Source: DATFVJ01 sp963851085
GTDB lineage: Bacteria; Actinomycetota; Actinomycetes; Streptosporangiales; Streptosporangiaceae
Direction: 5' to 3'
Length of the DNA stretch: 64,000 bases
Assembly (NCBI GenBank): GCA_963851085.1
Contig: CAWKNX010000023.1
Coordinates: forward strand, 1 to 64,000
Numbering within the stretch: the stretch's first letter is position 1; each line of letters opens with the position of its first letter. The notes below the pieces were generated by a model. The model ran no database searches, was not told the origin of the DNA, and saw only the letters and a list, made by a program, of their open reading frames with translations. Position numbers and translations under genes: made by a program. Shown piece after piece: positions 18,501-27,228 of the stretch.

Positions 18501-21049
18501 GCTTCCGCTCACCGTGGCCGGGCGCCGCGAGATCCAGGTGCTACGCGATGAGGGCGGCGTGCGGGTGGCCGCACGGGCGCTGGACGAGCATTCCGGTGGC
18601 AAGGATTCCGGCGGTATGGGCTCCGGCGGTATGGGCTCCGGCGGCAAGGGCTCGGGTGACAAGGGTTTCGGTGACAAGGGCTCCGGTCCGGGCCGCCCCT
18701 GGCTTACGCACGCCACCGCCACCGTCGCGGCCCGTCCCTCGGCCGGGCTGCCGGAGTCGCTCACCGAGACGGGAAGCCGCACCGAGCCGGCGGACCCCGG
18801 ACTAGTGCGGCGGCACCTGGCCTCAGTCGGCGTGCCGACCATGGCCTTCGACTGGACGATCGAAGAGCTGTCCCGCGACGACGGCCGGCTCCGCGCCCGG
18901 GTGCTGGCCCAGCCGCCGCCGCCGCCGCGCGGCGGCCGCCCGGGCGACGTGGGCCCCGGCGCTCGACGCGGCCCTGTCCATCGCGCCGGCCGCCTTCCCC
19001 GGCGAAGCCGTACTGCGCATGGTCGCCCACGTCGAGGAGGTCCACATCGCGGGCGAGCCGCCGATGGCGGCGCTTGTCGAAGTCATCGTGGATCCGGCCA
19101 GGGACGACTCGGTGGACGTGCTGATCGCCGACCAGTCGGGCCGGGTGCTGGCGCGGCTGGCCGGCCTGCGGTACGCGGAGCTTGACCGCGACCGGCTCCC
19201 GGCCGGCGGCGGGGGGTCCCGGGGGTCGCCCCCCGGGCTGGCACAGGCCGCGCACCTGGTCAGCGCGCTGGCCTGGCGCCCGCTGTCGCTACCGGCCGAG
19301 CCGGGAAGTGGCCTCGCCCGGAGCATCGTCCTCATCGGCCCGGACGCCGGGGCGCTGGGGGCGCAGCTGACCGCGGCCGGGGCCGCCTGCACCGCCGTGT
19401 CCGGCCCCGCGGAGCTGGCTGAGATCTCGGCAGGCCGATGGGCATCGGCCGACGTGCTGCTGCTTCCCCCCTCGGTGCAGGCGTCCGACTCCACGATCGC
19501 CACCATCGCCGCGGTCACCGACGCCGCCGCGCACTCGGCATGGCTGCTCACCAGCACCGTCCAGCGGCTCGCCGCCCTGGAGGCCACGCCTCGCCCGCGC
19601 CTGTGGTGCGTCACGACCGGGGTGGTGGAGAGCCGGCGGGAGTCTCATCTCGCGCACTCGTCCCTCTGGGGTGTCGGCCGGATCGTTTCTGGCGAGCATC
19701 CGGAGCTGTGGGGCGGCCTGATCGACCTGCCCGCCGCCGGCCTCGGCTCGTCCGCCGGTGCCTTGCTCGAGATCCTGCGGGCCGCGCCGGGGGAGGACGT
19801 GATCGCGCTGCGCGACGGGGCGGCCGCGGTGGCCCGGCTGGCCCGGCCCGCGGCCCGGCCGTCCGGCCGCCCGGTGGAGTGCCGCTCCGACGGGACGTAT
19901 CTCATCACCGGCGGGCTGGGCGCCCTCGGACTTGCGGTGGCCCGATGGCTAGCCGAACGAGGTGCCGGCTGCGTCGTGCTGGCCAGCCGCCGGCCGTTCC
20001 CGGCCCGCGCGACCTGGGACGATCAGTCCGACGAGAAAGTCCGCAGGCAGATCGACGGCATCCGGGCCGTGGAGGCACTCGGGGTGACCGTGCGGACCGT
20101 GTCCTTCGACATCGCCGACGCCGGGCAGGCCGCGCGGGCGCTGTCCCCTGCCGCCCTGGGGCTCCCCCCGATCCGGGGCGTGGTGCACGCCGCCGGAGTG
20201 CTGGACAACCGGCTGATCTCGGCGGTGGATGAGGAGTCGCTGCGGACCGTCATGCGTCCCAAAGTCGATGGCGCATGGGTGCTGCACCAGCTGTTCCCGC
20301 CCGGCAGCCTCGACTTCCTGGTCTTCTTCTCCTCCTGCGGGTATCTGCTCGGACTGCCGGGTCAGGCGAGCTACGGCGCCGCCAACGCCTTCCTGGACGC
20401 ACTGGCCGAGCACCGCCGCGGCACCGGCCACGAGGAGACCGTGAGCCTCGGCTGGACGTCGTGGCGCGGCCAGGGCATGGCGGTCAACGAGGTCGTCGAC
20501 ATAGAACTGCGCGCCAGGGGCGTGACCGACATCTCGGCGGCCGAGGCTTTCGGCGCGTGGGACCTCGCGGCGGCCCACGGCGGCGGTTACTACGCCGTGC
20601 TCGGCATCGCCGGGCTGACCGCGGGCATGCAGCGCCCGGCACTGCTCGGCGAGTTGCCCGACGGCGACGCAAATGCCGGTGCCGGTGCGCCCGGGGCCGC
20701 CGGGCCCGACGGCCTGGCTGAGCTGGCTGAGCTGGCGCGGGACGAACTGCGCGAGCGTCTGCTTGACGAGGTCGCCGCTCAGGTCGCCACGGAGATGAAG
20801 CTGCCCGTCCAGGACCTGGACCCGCGCCGCTCGCTGGCCGAGCAGGGGCTGGACTCCGTGATGACCATAGTGATCCGGCGCCGCCTGGAGAAACGGTTCG
20901 CCCGCAGCCTTCCCGCCGCTCTCCTCTGGCATCAGCCGACCGTCACCGCGATCGCCGAGCACCTGGCCGAGATGGTGTCCTCCGCCGGCCGCGGCGGGAA
21001 CGGCGCGGCCGCCCAGGCCGACGAAGTGGAGTCAATGGTGGGCACCTGA
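15538..21049 (+). CDS. Iterative type I PKS, 6-methylsalicylate/naphthoate type (frame break near 18925)
   Basis: About 1837 residues, close to the usual 1750-1800 of 6-MSAS-type enzymes. Domains in order: KS (DTACSASLVAL, EAHGTGT, SVKSNIGHLE), AT (GHSVGEIAAA; DVAFHSPHMD, malonyl-like), DH/TH (HAIDGVEIVP as HxxxGxxxxP; second motif ALDAALS), KR (TGGLGALG; QASYGAANAF) and ACP (EQGLDSVMT). Homologues (NcsB, AviM, ChlB1, PokM1) make 6-methylsalicylate, orsellinate or naphthoates; the KR means at least one ketone is reduced. The frame from 15538 runs to 19185, but the homologous sequence moves to the other frame inside a GC repeat at 18911-18942. One inserted or lost base there cuts the DH in two. 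An odd Gly/Ser repeat lies in the DH (18592-18681). The ATG follows GGAGAT. Confidence 0.85.
18592..18681. repeat. 15-bp tandem repeat inside the PKS DH region
   Basis: Six 15-bp units (type TCCGGCGGTATGGGC) encode a SGGMG/SGGKG/SGDKG pentapeptide series. The period keeps the frame. I do not know such an insert from the family; it probably forms a flexible surface loop. Confidence 0.8.
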
Positions 21050-21209
21050 TGGATAACACGGCCGCTTTTCCGCAATCATGAAATTCTCACCTCCGGCATG
21101 TTGGTTTTTCACGTGTTCAGCGGAGCGGGTGGGCATGGACGCGGGATTTAAATAACCGGTGATAGCCTGGGATCGCCGTAGTCCAGAACTCGGGTCAAGG
21201 AGGCAGCAG

Positions 21210-21494
21210 ATGCTGATGGTCGCTGGAAAGATGTACCTTCACCCGGACGAAAGGGATAAGTGGGTCGAGGCCCATTACGACGCGATCACGCGGGCCCGGG
21301 CCATGCCCGGGTGCCTGGATCTGTACCTCTCGGCCGACCCCATAGAACCGGGCCGGGTGAACATGCTCGAGCGGTGGGAATCGGAAGAGCAGCTCGAGGC
21401 GTGGCGAGCGGTCGCGGAGCCGCCGCCGAAGCCGGCGATATTCGAGGCGGAAGTGTTCAAGTACGAGATCAGCTCGGTCGGCCCGCCGTTCTAA
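21210..21494 (+). CDS. Antibiotic biosynthesis monooxygenase (ABM) domain protein
   Basis: A 94-residue dimeric alpha-beta barrel protein of the ABM family, cofactor-free quinone-forming monooxygenases and relatives. MLMVAGKMYLHPDERDKW opens the first strand and helix; PGCLDLYLSADPIEPGRVNM and ERWESEEQLEAW are typical. It may oxidise a phenolic intermediate made by the upstream PKS, or act as a cyclase-like helper. The ATG at 21210 sits six bases after GGAGG. It lies between the PKS and a P450 gene. Confidence 0.8.
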   Translation: MLMVAGKMYLHPDERDKWVEAHYDAITRARAMPGCLDLYLSADPIEPGRVNMLERWESEEQLEAWRAVAEPPPKPAIFEAEVFKYEISSVGPPF

Positions 21495-21643
21495 TGATCT
21501 CGGCCAGTTGAAGTCCTGGCCCGTGAGGCAACTCGGGAGATGCCGTAGGGCGGCCCAGTGGCAATCATGGATCTGTGGCAGGCCAACTGACTGAGCAATT
21601 GTCCCCGCGGCGGGCGCCGGACGCTGACCGATTGGAGTCCTCG

Positions 21644-22825
21644 ATGGGCCTCGTATTCAACCCGTTGGACTACGAAACCCAGGATGATCCTTATCCGATC
21701 TACGCGCGGCTTCGGGAAGAGGCGCCAATCTACCATAACGAGGAGGTGGACTTCTGGGCGCTGTCCAGGCACCGGGATGTGGAGCAGGGGGTGCGCAACC
21801 CTGAGCGGTTCTCCAACCGCAACGGGCCGCTGATGGAGCGGGACTTCTGGAAGCCGGACTCAGCGGAGATGCATTCCCTGGTCGCGATGGATCCGCCTCG
21901 GCACACGGTCTACCGGAAGCTTATCTCGGCGAGTTTCACGCAGCGGGCCGTCACGGCGCTGGAGCCACGCATACAGGCGTACGCGAGGCGTTACGTGGAG
22001 GCGGCGGTCGAGCGCCGCGAGTTCGACGCCATGGCCGACGTTTTCAAGAAGGTGCCGCTGGACGCGCTGGCCATGATCGTCGGGATGCCGGAGGCCGACC
22101 GGCCGATCATGCAGCGCATGCTGGACGGCACGATTCACCGGGAGGACGGGGCGGACTTCGTCACTCCCGAGCAGATGCAGGCGTTCGAGGACCTGACCAG
22201 CTACTACACCGAGCTGGTCGCCGAGCGCCGCCGCAAGCCGTGCGACGATCTCCTGTCGCAGGTGCTGGCGGCCGAGGGTCGATGGGCGGCCCCTCGAGGA
22301 CAGGGAGATCGTCGCTCTCCTCCACCTGCTGGGCGGGCCGGCACCGAGACCACGATCGAGATGCTGGGGAACGCCTGGTACTGGGCATGGCGCCACCCGG
22401 ATCAGCGGAAGATCGCACTGAGCGGCGAGGTCATCCCCGGGTGGGTGAACGAGACCCTGCGGTACGACTCGTCCGTGCAGCTGGCGGTGCGCGTCGTCAT
22501 GGAAGACTTCGACGCCTACGGCGTCACCGTTCCAGAGGGAGCCCAGATGCTCCTGCTCATCGCCTCGGGAAACCGTGATGCCGATGTCTTCCCCGACCCC
22601 GACCGGTACGACCTGAACCGCAACGCGACCGGGATCCTCAGCTTCAGCGGCGGGCCGCACCACTGCGTAGGCCACCTGCTCGCCCGCAAGCTGGCCAAGA
22701 TCACCCTGGCGGAACTCGCCGCCCGCGTCGCCGACTACGAAATCGATCCCGCGGGTGTGAAGCGCGTACGCAGGGCCATCGTGCACGGGTTCAGCGCCCT
22801 GCCCACGGTGATCACACCCCGCTGA
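21644..22825 (+). CDS. Cytochrome P450 (1), internal segment in the wrong frame
   Basis: A bacterial class I P450 of about 394 residues. The heme loop is FSGGPHHCVGHLLARK, the ExxR helix is in VNETLRYDS and the I-helix core is AGTETTIE. The residues before the I-helix do not fit: after DDLLSQVLAAE the frame reads a Pro/Arg-rich stretch. The next frame gives VDGRPLEDREIVALLHLLGG, exactly what the family has. Two compensating single-base changes, near 22275 and 22335, explain this. As read, about 20 residues are scrambled and the protein may not fold. The ATG at 21644 follows GGAG; a GTG at 21575 is an alternative. It needs ferredoxin and reductase partners not found here. Confidence 0.8.
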   Translation: MGLVFNPLDYETQDDPYPIYARLREEAPIYHNEEVDFWALSRHRDVEQGVRNPERFSNRNGPLMERDFWKPDSAEMHSLVAMDPPRHTVYRKLISASFTQRAVTALEPRIQAYARRYVEAAVERREFDAMADVFKKVPLDALAMIVGMPEADRPIMQRMLDGTIHREDGADFVTPEQMQAFEDLTSYYTELVAERRRKPCDDLLSQVLAAEGRWAAPRGQGDRRSPPPAGRAGTETTIEMLGNAWYWAWRHPDQRKIALSGEVIPGWVNETLRYDSSVQLAVRVVMEDFDAYGVTVPEGAQMLLLIASGNRDADVFPDPDRYDLNRNATGILSFSGGPHHCVGHLLARKLAKITLAELAARVADYEIDPAGVKRVRRAIVHGFSALPTVITPR

Positions 22826-22860
22826 CTCCGGTTCGGGCCCTGCCTGACCCCGACCTCTTT

Positions 22861-23024
22861 AGAGCCTGCCTGAGAACCCCGTGCTCTGCTGCGTGGCGCC
22901 CAGACGGCGGCTGGCTGCGTTGTCGCTCGGTCCGTAGGACCTCCGGCTATGCTCCCTCACTCCGCCTTGCCAGCCACCGCCTGGATCACCGCTCGCGGCG
23001 AGCGAGGGTTCTCAAGCAGGCTCT
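22861..23024. mobile_element. MITE-like element with terminal inverted repeats
   Basis: Bases 22861-22879 (AGAGCCTGCCTGAGAACCC) and the reverse complement of 23006-23024 match at 18 of 19 positions, enclosing a 164-bp segment without a gene. It lies in the gap between the P450 and the carrier-protein gene. The size and ends suggest a non-autonomous mobile element or a large transcribed hairpin. Confidence 0.55.
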
Positions 23025-23113
23025 TAGACCGAACGGCTGTCGGCGGTTCTCGCTCACCCGTGAGAGCCGCCGGCAACCCGTTTCCGCTATCCGAATCCGG
23101 CGAAGGAGAAGGA

Positions 23114-23395
23114 ATGTCCGGGGACGACGTGACCGCCAGGCTCATGAGGTACATCGAGGAGAACCTGCTGCCCGCTGGTCTGGCCGGACCGATCAACGAG
23201 ACGAGCCACCTCCTGGAGATGGGTGTGCTCGACTCGCTGAAGACAGCCATGCTGCTGAATTTCATCCGTGATCAGCTGGGTGTCAGGATCCCGCCGCTGA
23301 TGATTGAGTTCCAGAACTTTAAGGACGTACAGAGCATCTCGGCCATGGTCAGCAATCTCGCCGCAGAGCCCGCAGGCAGCGAAAAGCGAGCATAA
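23114..23395 (+). CDS. Free-standing acyl/peptidyl carrier protein
   Basis: A 93-residue carrier protein. The phosphopantetheine site is Ser in MGVLDSLKTAML, near residue 44, with a C-terminal helix FKDVQSISAMVSNL. The ATG at 23114 follows AAGGAGAAGG. It is the only free carrier in cluster A. It could receive the aryl group from the iterative PKS through the KASIII-like protein at 26143, or hold a building block for oxidation. The gene is preceded by a MITE-like segment, which may carry its promoter or separate it from the operon. Confidence 0.85.
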   Translation: MSGDDVTARLMRYIEENLLPAGLAGPINETSHLLEMGVLDSLKTAMLLNFIRDQLGVRIPPLMIEFQNFKDVQSISAMVSNLAAEPAGSEKRA

Positions 23396-23472
23396 AGACT
23401 GGCTCCGGGGAGAAGTGCCCTGCGCGGGAGTCGCTAGGGGCGTTGCTGGGGGTCGCGGCGCTGCTCAGTTCC

Positions 23473-24420
23473 TTAGGATTCGCCCCTGAACCGCTTGATC
23501 ACCGGGCCGAACGCTTCCATCTGCGGCTCGAGCACGGTGATGAAGGAGAACCCGAACCTGTCCCTGCGCTCGCGCAGCTGGCCGGCGATCTCGTCGACGG
23601 TGCCGATCAGCGCGAACGGCGTCTCAAGCAACTCGTCGACCGTGAAGAACGGCATCTGCTCCGCGACCATCGCGCGCGCCGTCGTGGCGCGGTCCTGCGT
23701 CACCACGACGGCGTGGATGAGCTGGTGCAACTCCAGGTCGCCTGCCCGGTCGCCGGCCTGCTCCCTGATGAAGCGGACCCGCTCGTCAGCCTCGGCCGCG
23801 GTGCCCATCCGAAGGGCTCCAGGCGGCTGGCCAGCCTGCGGGAAGAGCCCGCTGACGGACACCGTGTCCGCCCGGCGCGCGGCCAGCGCCAGCATCTTGT
23901 CCCCGGTTCCGCCGATGATCAGCGGCGGGCCTGACCCGTTCATGCCGCTCCGCTGCAGCGGGGCCAGCGCCGGGAAGCCGAAGATCTCTCGAACCTGCTG
24001 ACCCTGGGGGTACCCGCCCGAGATGAAGATCTTTTCCATCTCGTCCAGGGCGCTCTCGAGCGCCTCGACGCGTTCCGGCAGCGGCCGCCAGGGCAGGCCT
24101 GCCACGTCGAACTCCCATCTCATGTGACCGACGCCGACACCGATTTCCAGCCGTCCGCCGGTGAGGATGTCGGCCGTGGCCACCTCGCGGGCCAGCAGGT
24201 GCGGATTCCAGAGCCCGATGTTGAGCACCAGGGTGCCGACCCGGACCCGCTCGGTCGCCGCCGCCGCCGCGATCAGGGGCGAGAACGGCGCGGGCGACTC
24301 GAAGTGGTCCGAGGAGAAGATCGCGTCATAACCATACCGCTCCGCGGCACGGCAGTACTCGGCGAAGCTGTCCGCCGAGCGGATCGCGAATATGTTGCAG
24401 CTGAACCGGAAATCGTGCAT
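23473..24420 (-). CDS. LLM-class F420-dependent oxidoreductase
   Basis: A 315-residue luciferase-like (beta/alpha)8-barrel protein of the F420-dependent LLM group. Visible family features include ERYGYDAIFSSDHFE at the start, VGTLVLNIGLWNP, LTGGRLEIGVGVGHM, PPLIIGGTGDKML and the C-terminal LIGTVDEIAGQL. It probably uses coenzyme F420 to reduce or oxidise a pathway intermediate. It runs opposite to the carrier-protein gene and lies 47 bp before a methyltransferase gene on its own strand, as a likely two-gene unit. Confidence 0.82.
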   Translation of the reverse strand: MHDFRFSCNIFAIRSADSFAEYCRAAERYGYDAIFSSDHFESPAPFSPLIAAAAATERVRVGTLVLNIGLWNPHLLAREVATADILTGGRLEIGVGVGHMRWEFDVAGLPWRPLPERVEALESALDEMEKIFISGGYPQGQQVREIFGFPALAPLQRSGMNGSGPPLIIGGTGDKMLALAARRADTVSVSGLFPQAGQPPGALRMGTAAEADERVRFIREQAGDRAGDLELHQLIHAVVVTQDRATTARAMVAEQMPFFTVDELLETPFALIGTVDEIAGQLRERRDRFGFSFITVLEPQMEAFGPVIKRFRGES

Positions 24421-24467
24421 GAAGCCACTCTCACATCACATGTCGTCGGGTGGTTTTCCTGCTGCGG

Positions 24468-25130
24468 TCAGAGCTTGACCGCCAGTGTCATCCCGTCAGC
24501 AAAAGGAATCATGCTAATGGCGACACGCTCGTCATGGTGAAGCCTCGCGTTGAACTCCTGTACCGCCCGGGTCTCAGAGTCGTGCGCGGCGGAGTTCATC
24601 ACGGCCCCGTGCCATAGCACGTTGTCGACTACTATCAGCCCGCCCGGCCGCAGCAGCCTCAAGGCCCCATCAAAGTACGTCTGGTAGCCTTCCTTGTTAG
24701 CGTCGATGAAGACAAAATCAAAAGAGCCGACCGCCCCCTCCTCGGCCAGCAAGGCGGCCAGAGTCTGGCCGGCCTCACCGAGGCGCAGGTCCACCTTGTC
24801 GTCGACTCCCGCGCGCTTGCAGAAGTCGAGCGCTATCTCGCCCCACAGCTCGTTGTTCTCCAGCCCGATCACGTGTCCGTCATCGGGAAGCGCCAGGGCC
24901 GTGGACACCAGGCTGTATCCGGTGAATACTCCGACCTCAAGGGCACGCTTGGCGCCGACTGCCTTCACCAGAACGCTCAGGAACTGGCCTTCCTCGGGCG
25001 GCACCTGCATGAGATGAAATGGCAGCTTAGCGGTCTCTTCCCGCAACTCACGCAGCGGCTCAGGCTCGCGCAGCGAAACGGCGGAAATGTAGTCCTGCAG
25101 GGCGTCATTCAGTGTGACTTGAAGCCTCAT
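24468..25130 (-). CDS. Catechol/caffeoyl-CoA-type O-methyltransferase
   Basis: A 220-residue small O-methyltransferase of the metal-dependent COMT/CCoAOMT family. SAM-binding features are ALEVGVFTGYSLVSTALAL and GHVIGLENN; metal ligands lie in FDFVFIDANKEGY and VVDNVLWHGAV. Such enzymes methylate one OH of a catechol. The HpaB-type hydroxylase at 10178 is an obvious source of catechols, so the two could act in sequence on the hydroxyphenyl unit. The ATG at 25130 has no strong ribosome site upstream. Confidence 0.85.
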   Translation of the reverse strand: MRLQVTLNDALQDYISAVSLREPEPLRELREETAKLPFHLMQVPPEEGQFLSVLVKAVGAKRALEVGVFTGYSLVSTALALPDDGHVIGLENNELWGEIALDFCKRAGVDDKVDLRLGEAGQTLAALLAEEGAVGSFDFVFIDANKEGYQTYFDGALRLLRPGGLIVVDNVLWHGAVMNSAAHDSETRAVQEFNARLHHDERVAISMIPFADGMTLAVKL

Positions 25131-25287
25131 GCGTTACCGTCCGCGTCAAGGAGTAGGGTAAGAGGTAATGAACAGTGAAACAGACTGCCCCAACCGTTGT
25201 CCGCTTCGTGGTTGCCCAGCCGGACCGCGATAGCCGGACCGCGATAGCTTGTCCGCCGTGCCGGCATCGGCACTCATTGACCGGCGG

Positions 25288-25313
25288 CCCGGGCGCAGGT
25301 GCCCGCGCCCGGG
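25288..25313 (-). terminator. Hairpin after the DHFR-like gene
   Basis: CCCGGGCGC at 25288-25296 pairs with GCGCCCGGG at 25305-25313 across an 8-base loop. It lies about 30 bp after the end of the minus-strand reductase gene. Confidence 0.5.
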
Positions 25314-25340
25314 TCGCATGTGATCGGCGATGCCCTGCCG

Positions 25341-25877
25341 TCAGGCAGTTTCGTAGACGAGGTGCAGGACGCCGTTGGGCAGGGTCTTGACGTTGCTGAG
25401 CGTAAAGGCCAGCTGGTCGCTCAGGTCCCCGAACAAGTGCCTGCCGGTACCCACTGCGGTGGGGAACACGATCAGGTGCAGTTCGTCCACCAGCCGCTCG
25501 CGCAGTAGCCACTGGACCAGGGTGATGCTGCCACTGATGTTGATCTTCGTGCCGGGCTGCTGCTTGAGCTTGGCGATCTCGTCGGCGAGGTTGTCGCTGA
25601 TCAGCGTGGAGTTCTGCCAGTCCGCGCTGTCCAGTGTGCGGGAGACCACTACTTTGGGGACGTTGTTGAGGTACTCGGCCTCGGGACCGGACTGCCCGCC
25701 GAAGGCCCCGGCGAAGTATTCGTAGGTGACCCGGCCAAGCAGCAGGGTGTCCCCGGCCGCCATCAGCTCGCGGATCGTCTCGCCGAACTCAGGGCTGTAA
25801 TAGGGGCCGACCCACTTGTCCTCCCCGTCCACAACGCCGTCCAGCGTGATGGACAGGCCTGCCGCTATTTTCTTCAT
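25341..25877 (-). CDS. RibD C-terminal/DHFR-fold reductase
   Basis: A 178-residue protein of the dihydrofolate reductase-like, RibD C-terminal family, NADPH-dependent reductases of unknown substrate. Typical pieces are MKKIAAGLSITLDGVVDG, DTLLLGRVTYEYFA, KVVVSRTLDSADWQNSTLI, ISGSITLVQWLL and the closing LPNGVLHLVYE. The ATG at 25877 is chosen because GGAG precedes it and the family begins here. It may be a housekeeping or hitchhiking gene; nothing ties it to the pathway except position. Confidence 0.78.
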   Translation of the reverse strand: MKKIAAGLSITLDGVVDGEDKWVGPYYSPEFGETIRELMAAGDTLLLGRVTYEYFAGAFGGQSGPEAEYLNNVPKVVVSRTLDSADWQNSTLISDNLADEIAKLKQQPGTKINISGSITLVQWLLRERLVDELHLIVFPTAVGTGRHLFGDLSDQLAFTLSNVKTLPNGVLHLVYETA

Positions 25878-26142
25878 GACCGGTCTCCAGATTTCGGGTC
25901 GGTGCTGCGTCTCGGATGACGTTATGGCGGCGTCGGCTAGGACGCCACAAGCTCTCGACCATATCGTTAATGTCGTCACCCTGACATCTTTCATCTTGCT
26001 GACATCTGCGCCTGGCCCGGCCGCAGCATTATGGGAGATGCCCCGCATTGCGCCTGAGTGTGAACATGGCAGCACATTTCCAGGGCCCGGTCACCGGCCT
26101 GGCCCGGAGCATCGGAGCATCGGAGCAGCAGGGAAGCAGCGC

Positions 26143-27186
26143 GTGCGTATACCGGACACGTTCATCAAGGGGCTCGGTGCCTACCTGCCCGGCCGGGTCA
26201 CCGCCCAGTGGGCCGTCGGCCAGGGCCTGTACGACGCTGAGGAAATCGAGCTGCACGGCGTGACGGCGACGGCGGTAGCGGGCCAGACCCCCGCACCGGA
26301 AATGGCCCACCGGGCCGCACAGCAAGCGCTCAAGCGCTGTGGCCACAGCGCTTCCGACCTGGACCTGCTGTTGTACGTCGCCACCTGGCACCAGGGGCCA
26401 GAAGGCTGGCTGCCCCATTCCTACCTGCAGCGCCACCTGGTGGGTAACGAGGTGCCCGCGATCGAGATCCGGCAAGGGTGCAACGGAATGTTCAGCGCGA
26501 TGGAACTGGCCTCGTGCCAGCTGCGCGCCGAACCCCAGCGGACGGCCGCTCTGCTGGTCGCCGCGGACAACTACGGCACGCCGCTGGTGAACCGCTGGGA
26601 CATGGGCCGCGGGTACGTCGGCGGCGACGCCGCCACCGCGGTGCTGCTCACCAAGGAGCGCGGGTTCGCTCAGGTGCTGTCGGTGTGCTCCGCCACCGTC
26701 TCCGAGGCGGAGGAGATGCACCGGGGTGACGAAGCCCTCTTTCCGCCCGGCATCACGATCGGGCAGGGCCTGGACTTCGGGGCCAGGAATGAGGAATACC
26801 TGCGTAAGGCCCGGTCTCAGCCGGTCGGCACGGCCCCCTTGCTCAAGATTCACCAGAAAACGCTGGAAGTCGTCGATAGGGCCTTGGCTGAGTCAGGGAT
26901 CACAATCGCGGATGTCACGCGGGTGGCATTCATGAACGTGTCCAGGGAGATCGTGGAGCAGCGTTGCATGGCCGCGCTCGGCCTGCCGATGTCGAAATCG
27001 ACCTGGGCCTTCGGCAGGGCGGTCGGCCACTGCGGTGCCAGCGACCAGATCCTGGCCCTCGATCACCTGCTCGGCGCCGGCCAGCTGCACCCGGGTGACC
27101 ATGTGCTGATGCTGGGCACGGGCCCGGGCGTCATGCTGGCGAGCGCCATCATCCAGGTCCTGGACGCGCCGCCCTGGATCGGCTGA
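26143..27186 (+). CDS. KASIII-like acyltransferase (ChlB3/CerJ type)
   Basis: About 347 residues of the beta-ketoacyl-ACP synthase III fold. The Cys nucleophile is in IRQGCNGMFSAME. The usual HQAN site reads FMNVS and the usual GNTS site reads GHCGAS, so this is not a normal chain-starting FabH. Several clusters with 6-MSA-type PKSs carry such a protein (ChlB3, AviN, PokM2) that moves the finished aryl group from the PKS to another carrier or acceptor. A transfer role in cluster A is therefore likely. The GTG at 26143 fits the family start (MRIPDTFIKGLGAYLP). An upstream in-frame extension to 25816 overlaps the divergent gene and is not used. Confidence 0.8.
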   Translation: MRIPDTFIKGLGAYLPGRVTAQWAVGQGLYDAEEIELHGVTATAVAGQTPAPEMAHRAAQQALKRCGHSASDLDLLLYVATWHQGPEGWLPHSYLQRHLVGNEVPAIEIRQGCNGMFSAMELASCQLRAEPQRTAALLVAADNYGTPLVNRWDMGRGYVGGDAATAVLLTKERGFAQVLSVCSATVSEAEEMHRGDEALFPPGITIGQGLDFGARNEEYLRKARSQPVGTAPLLKIHQKTLEVVDRALAESGITIADVTRVAFMNVSREIVEQRCMAALGLPMSKSTWAFGRAVGHCGASDQILALDHLLGAGQLHPGDHVLMLGTGPGVMLASAIIQVLDAPPWIG

Positions 27187-27228
27187 CGAAGGCATCGGCT
27201 GACGAAGGCAGGGCGCAACGGCAGGCGA

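Noticed and set aside
18911..18942. Programmed frameshifting in the PKS
   Set aside because: No slippery heptamer or downstream structure is evident, and programmed shifts are not known in MSA-type PKSs; a single-base error or mutation in a GCC repeat is simpler.
15538..21049. Enediyne core PKS (PksE)
   Set aside because: The DH sequence (HAIDGVEIVP then ALDAALS) and the end of the protein (KR then ACP, no phosphopantetheinyl transferase domain) match 6-MSA-type aryl PKSs, and the usual partner genes of PksE are absent.
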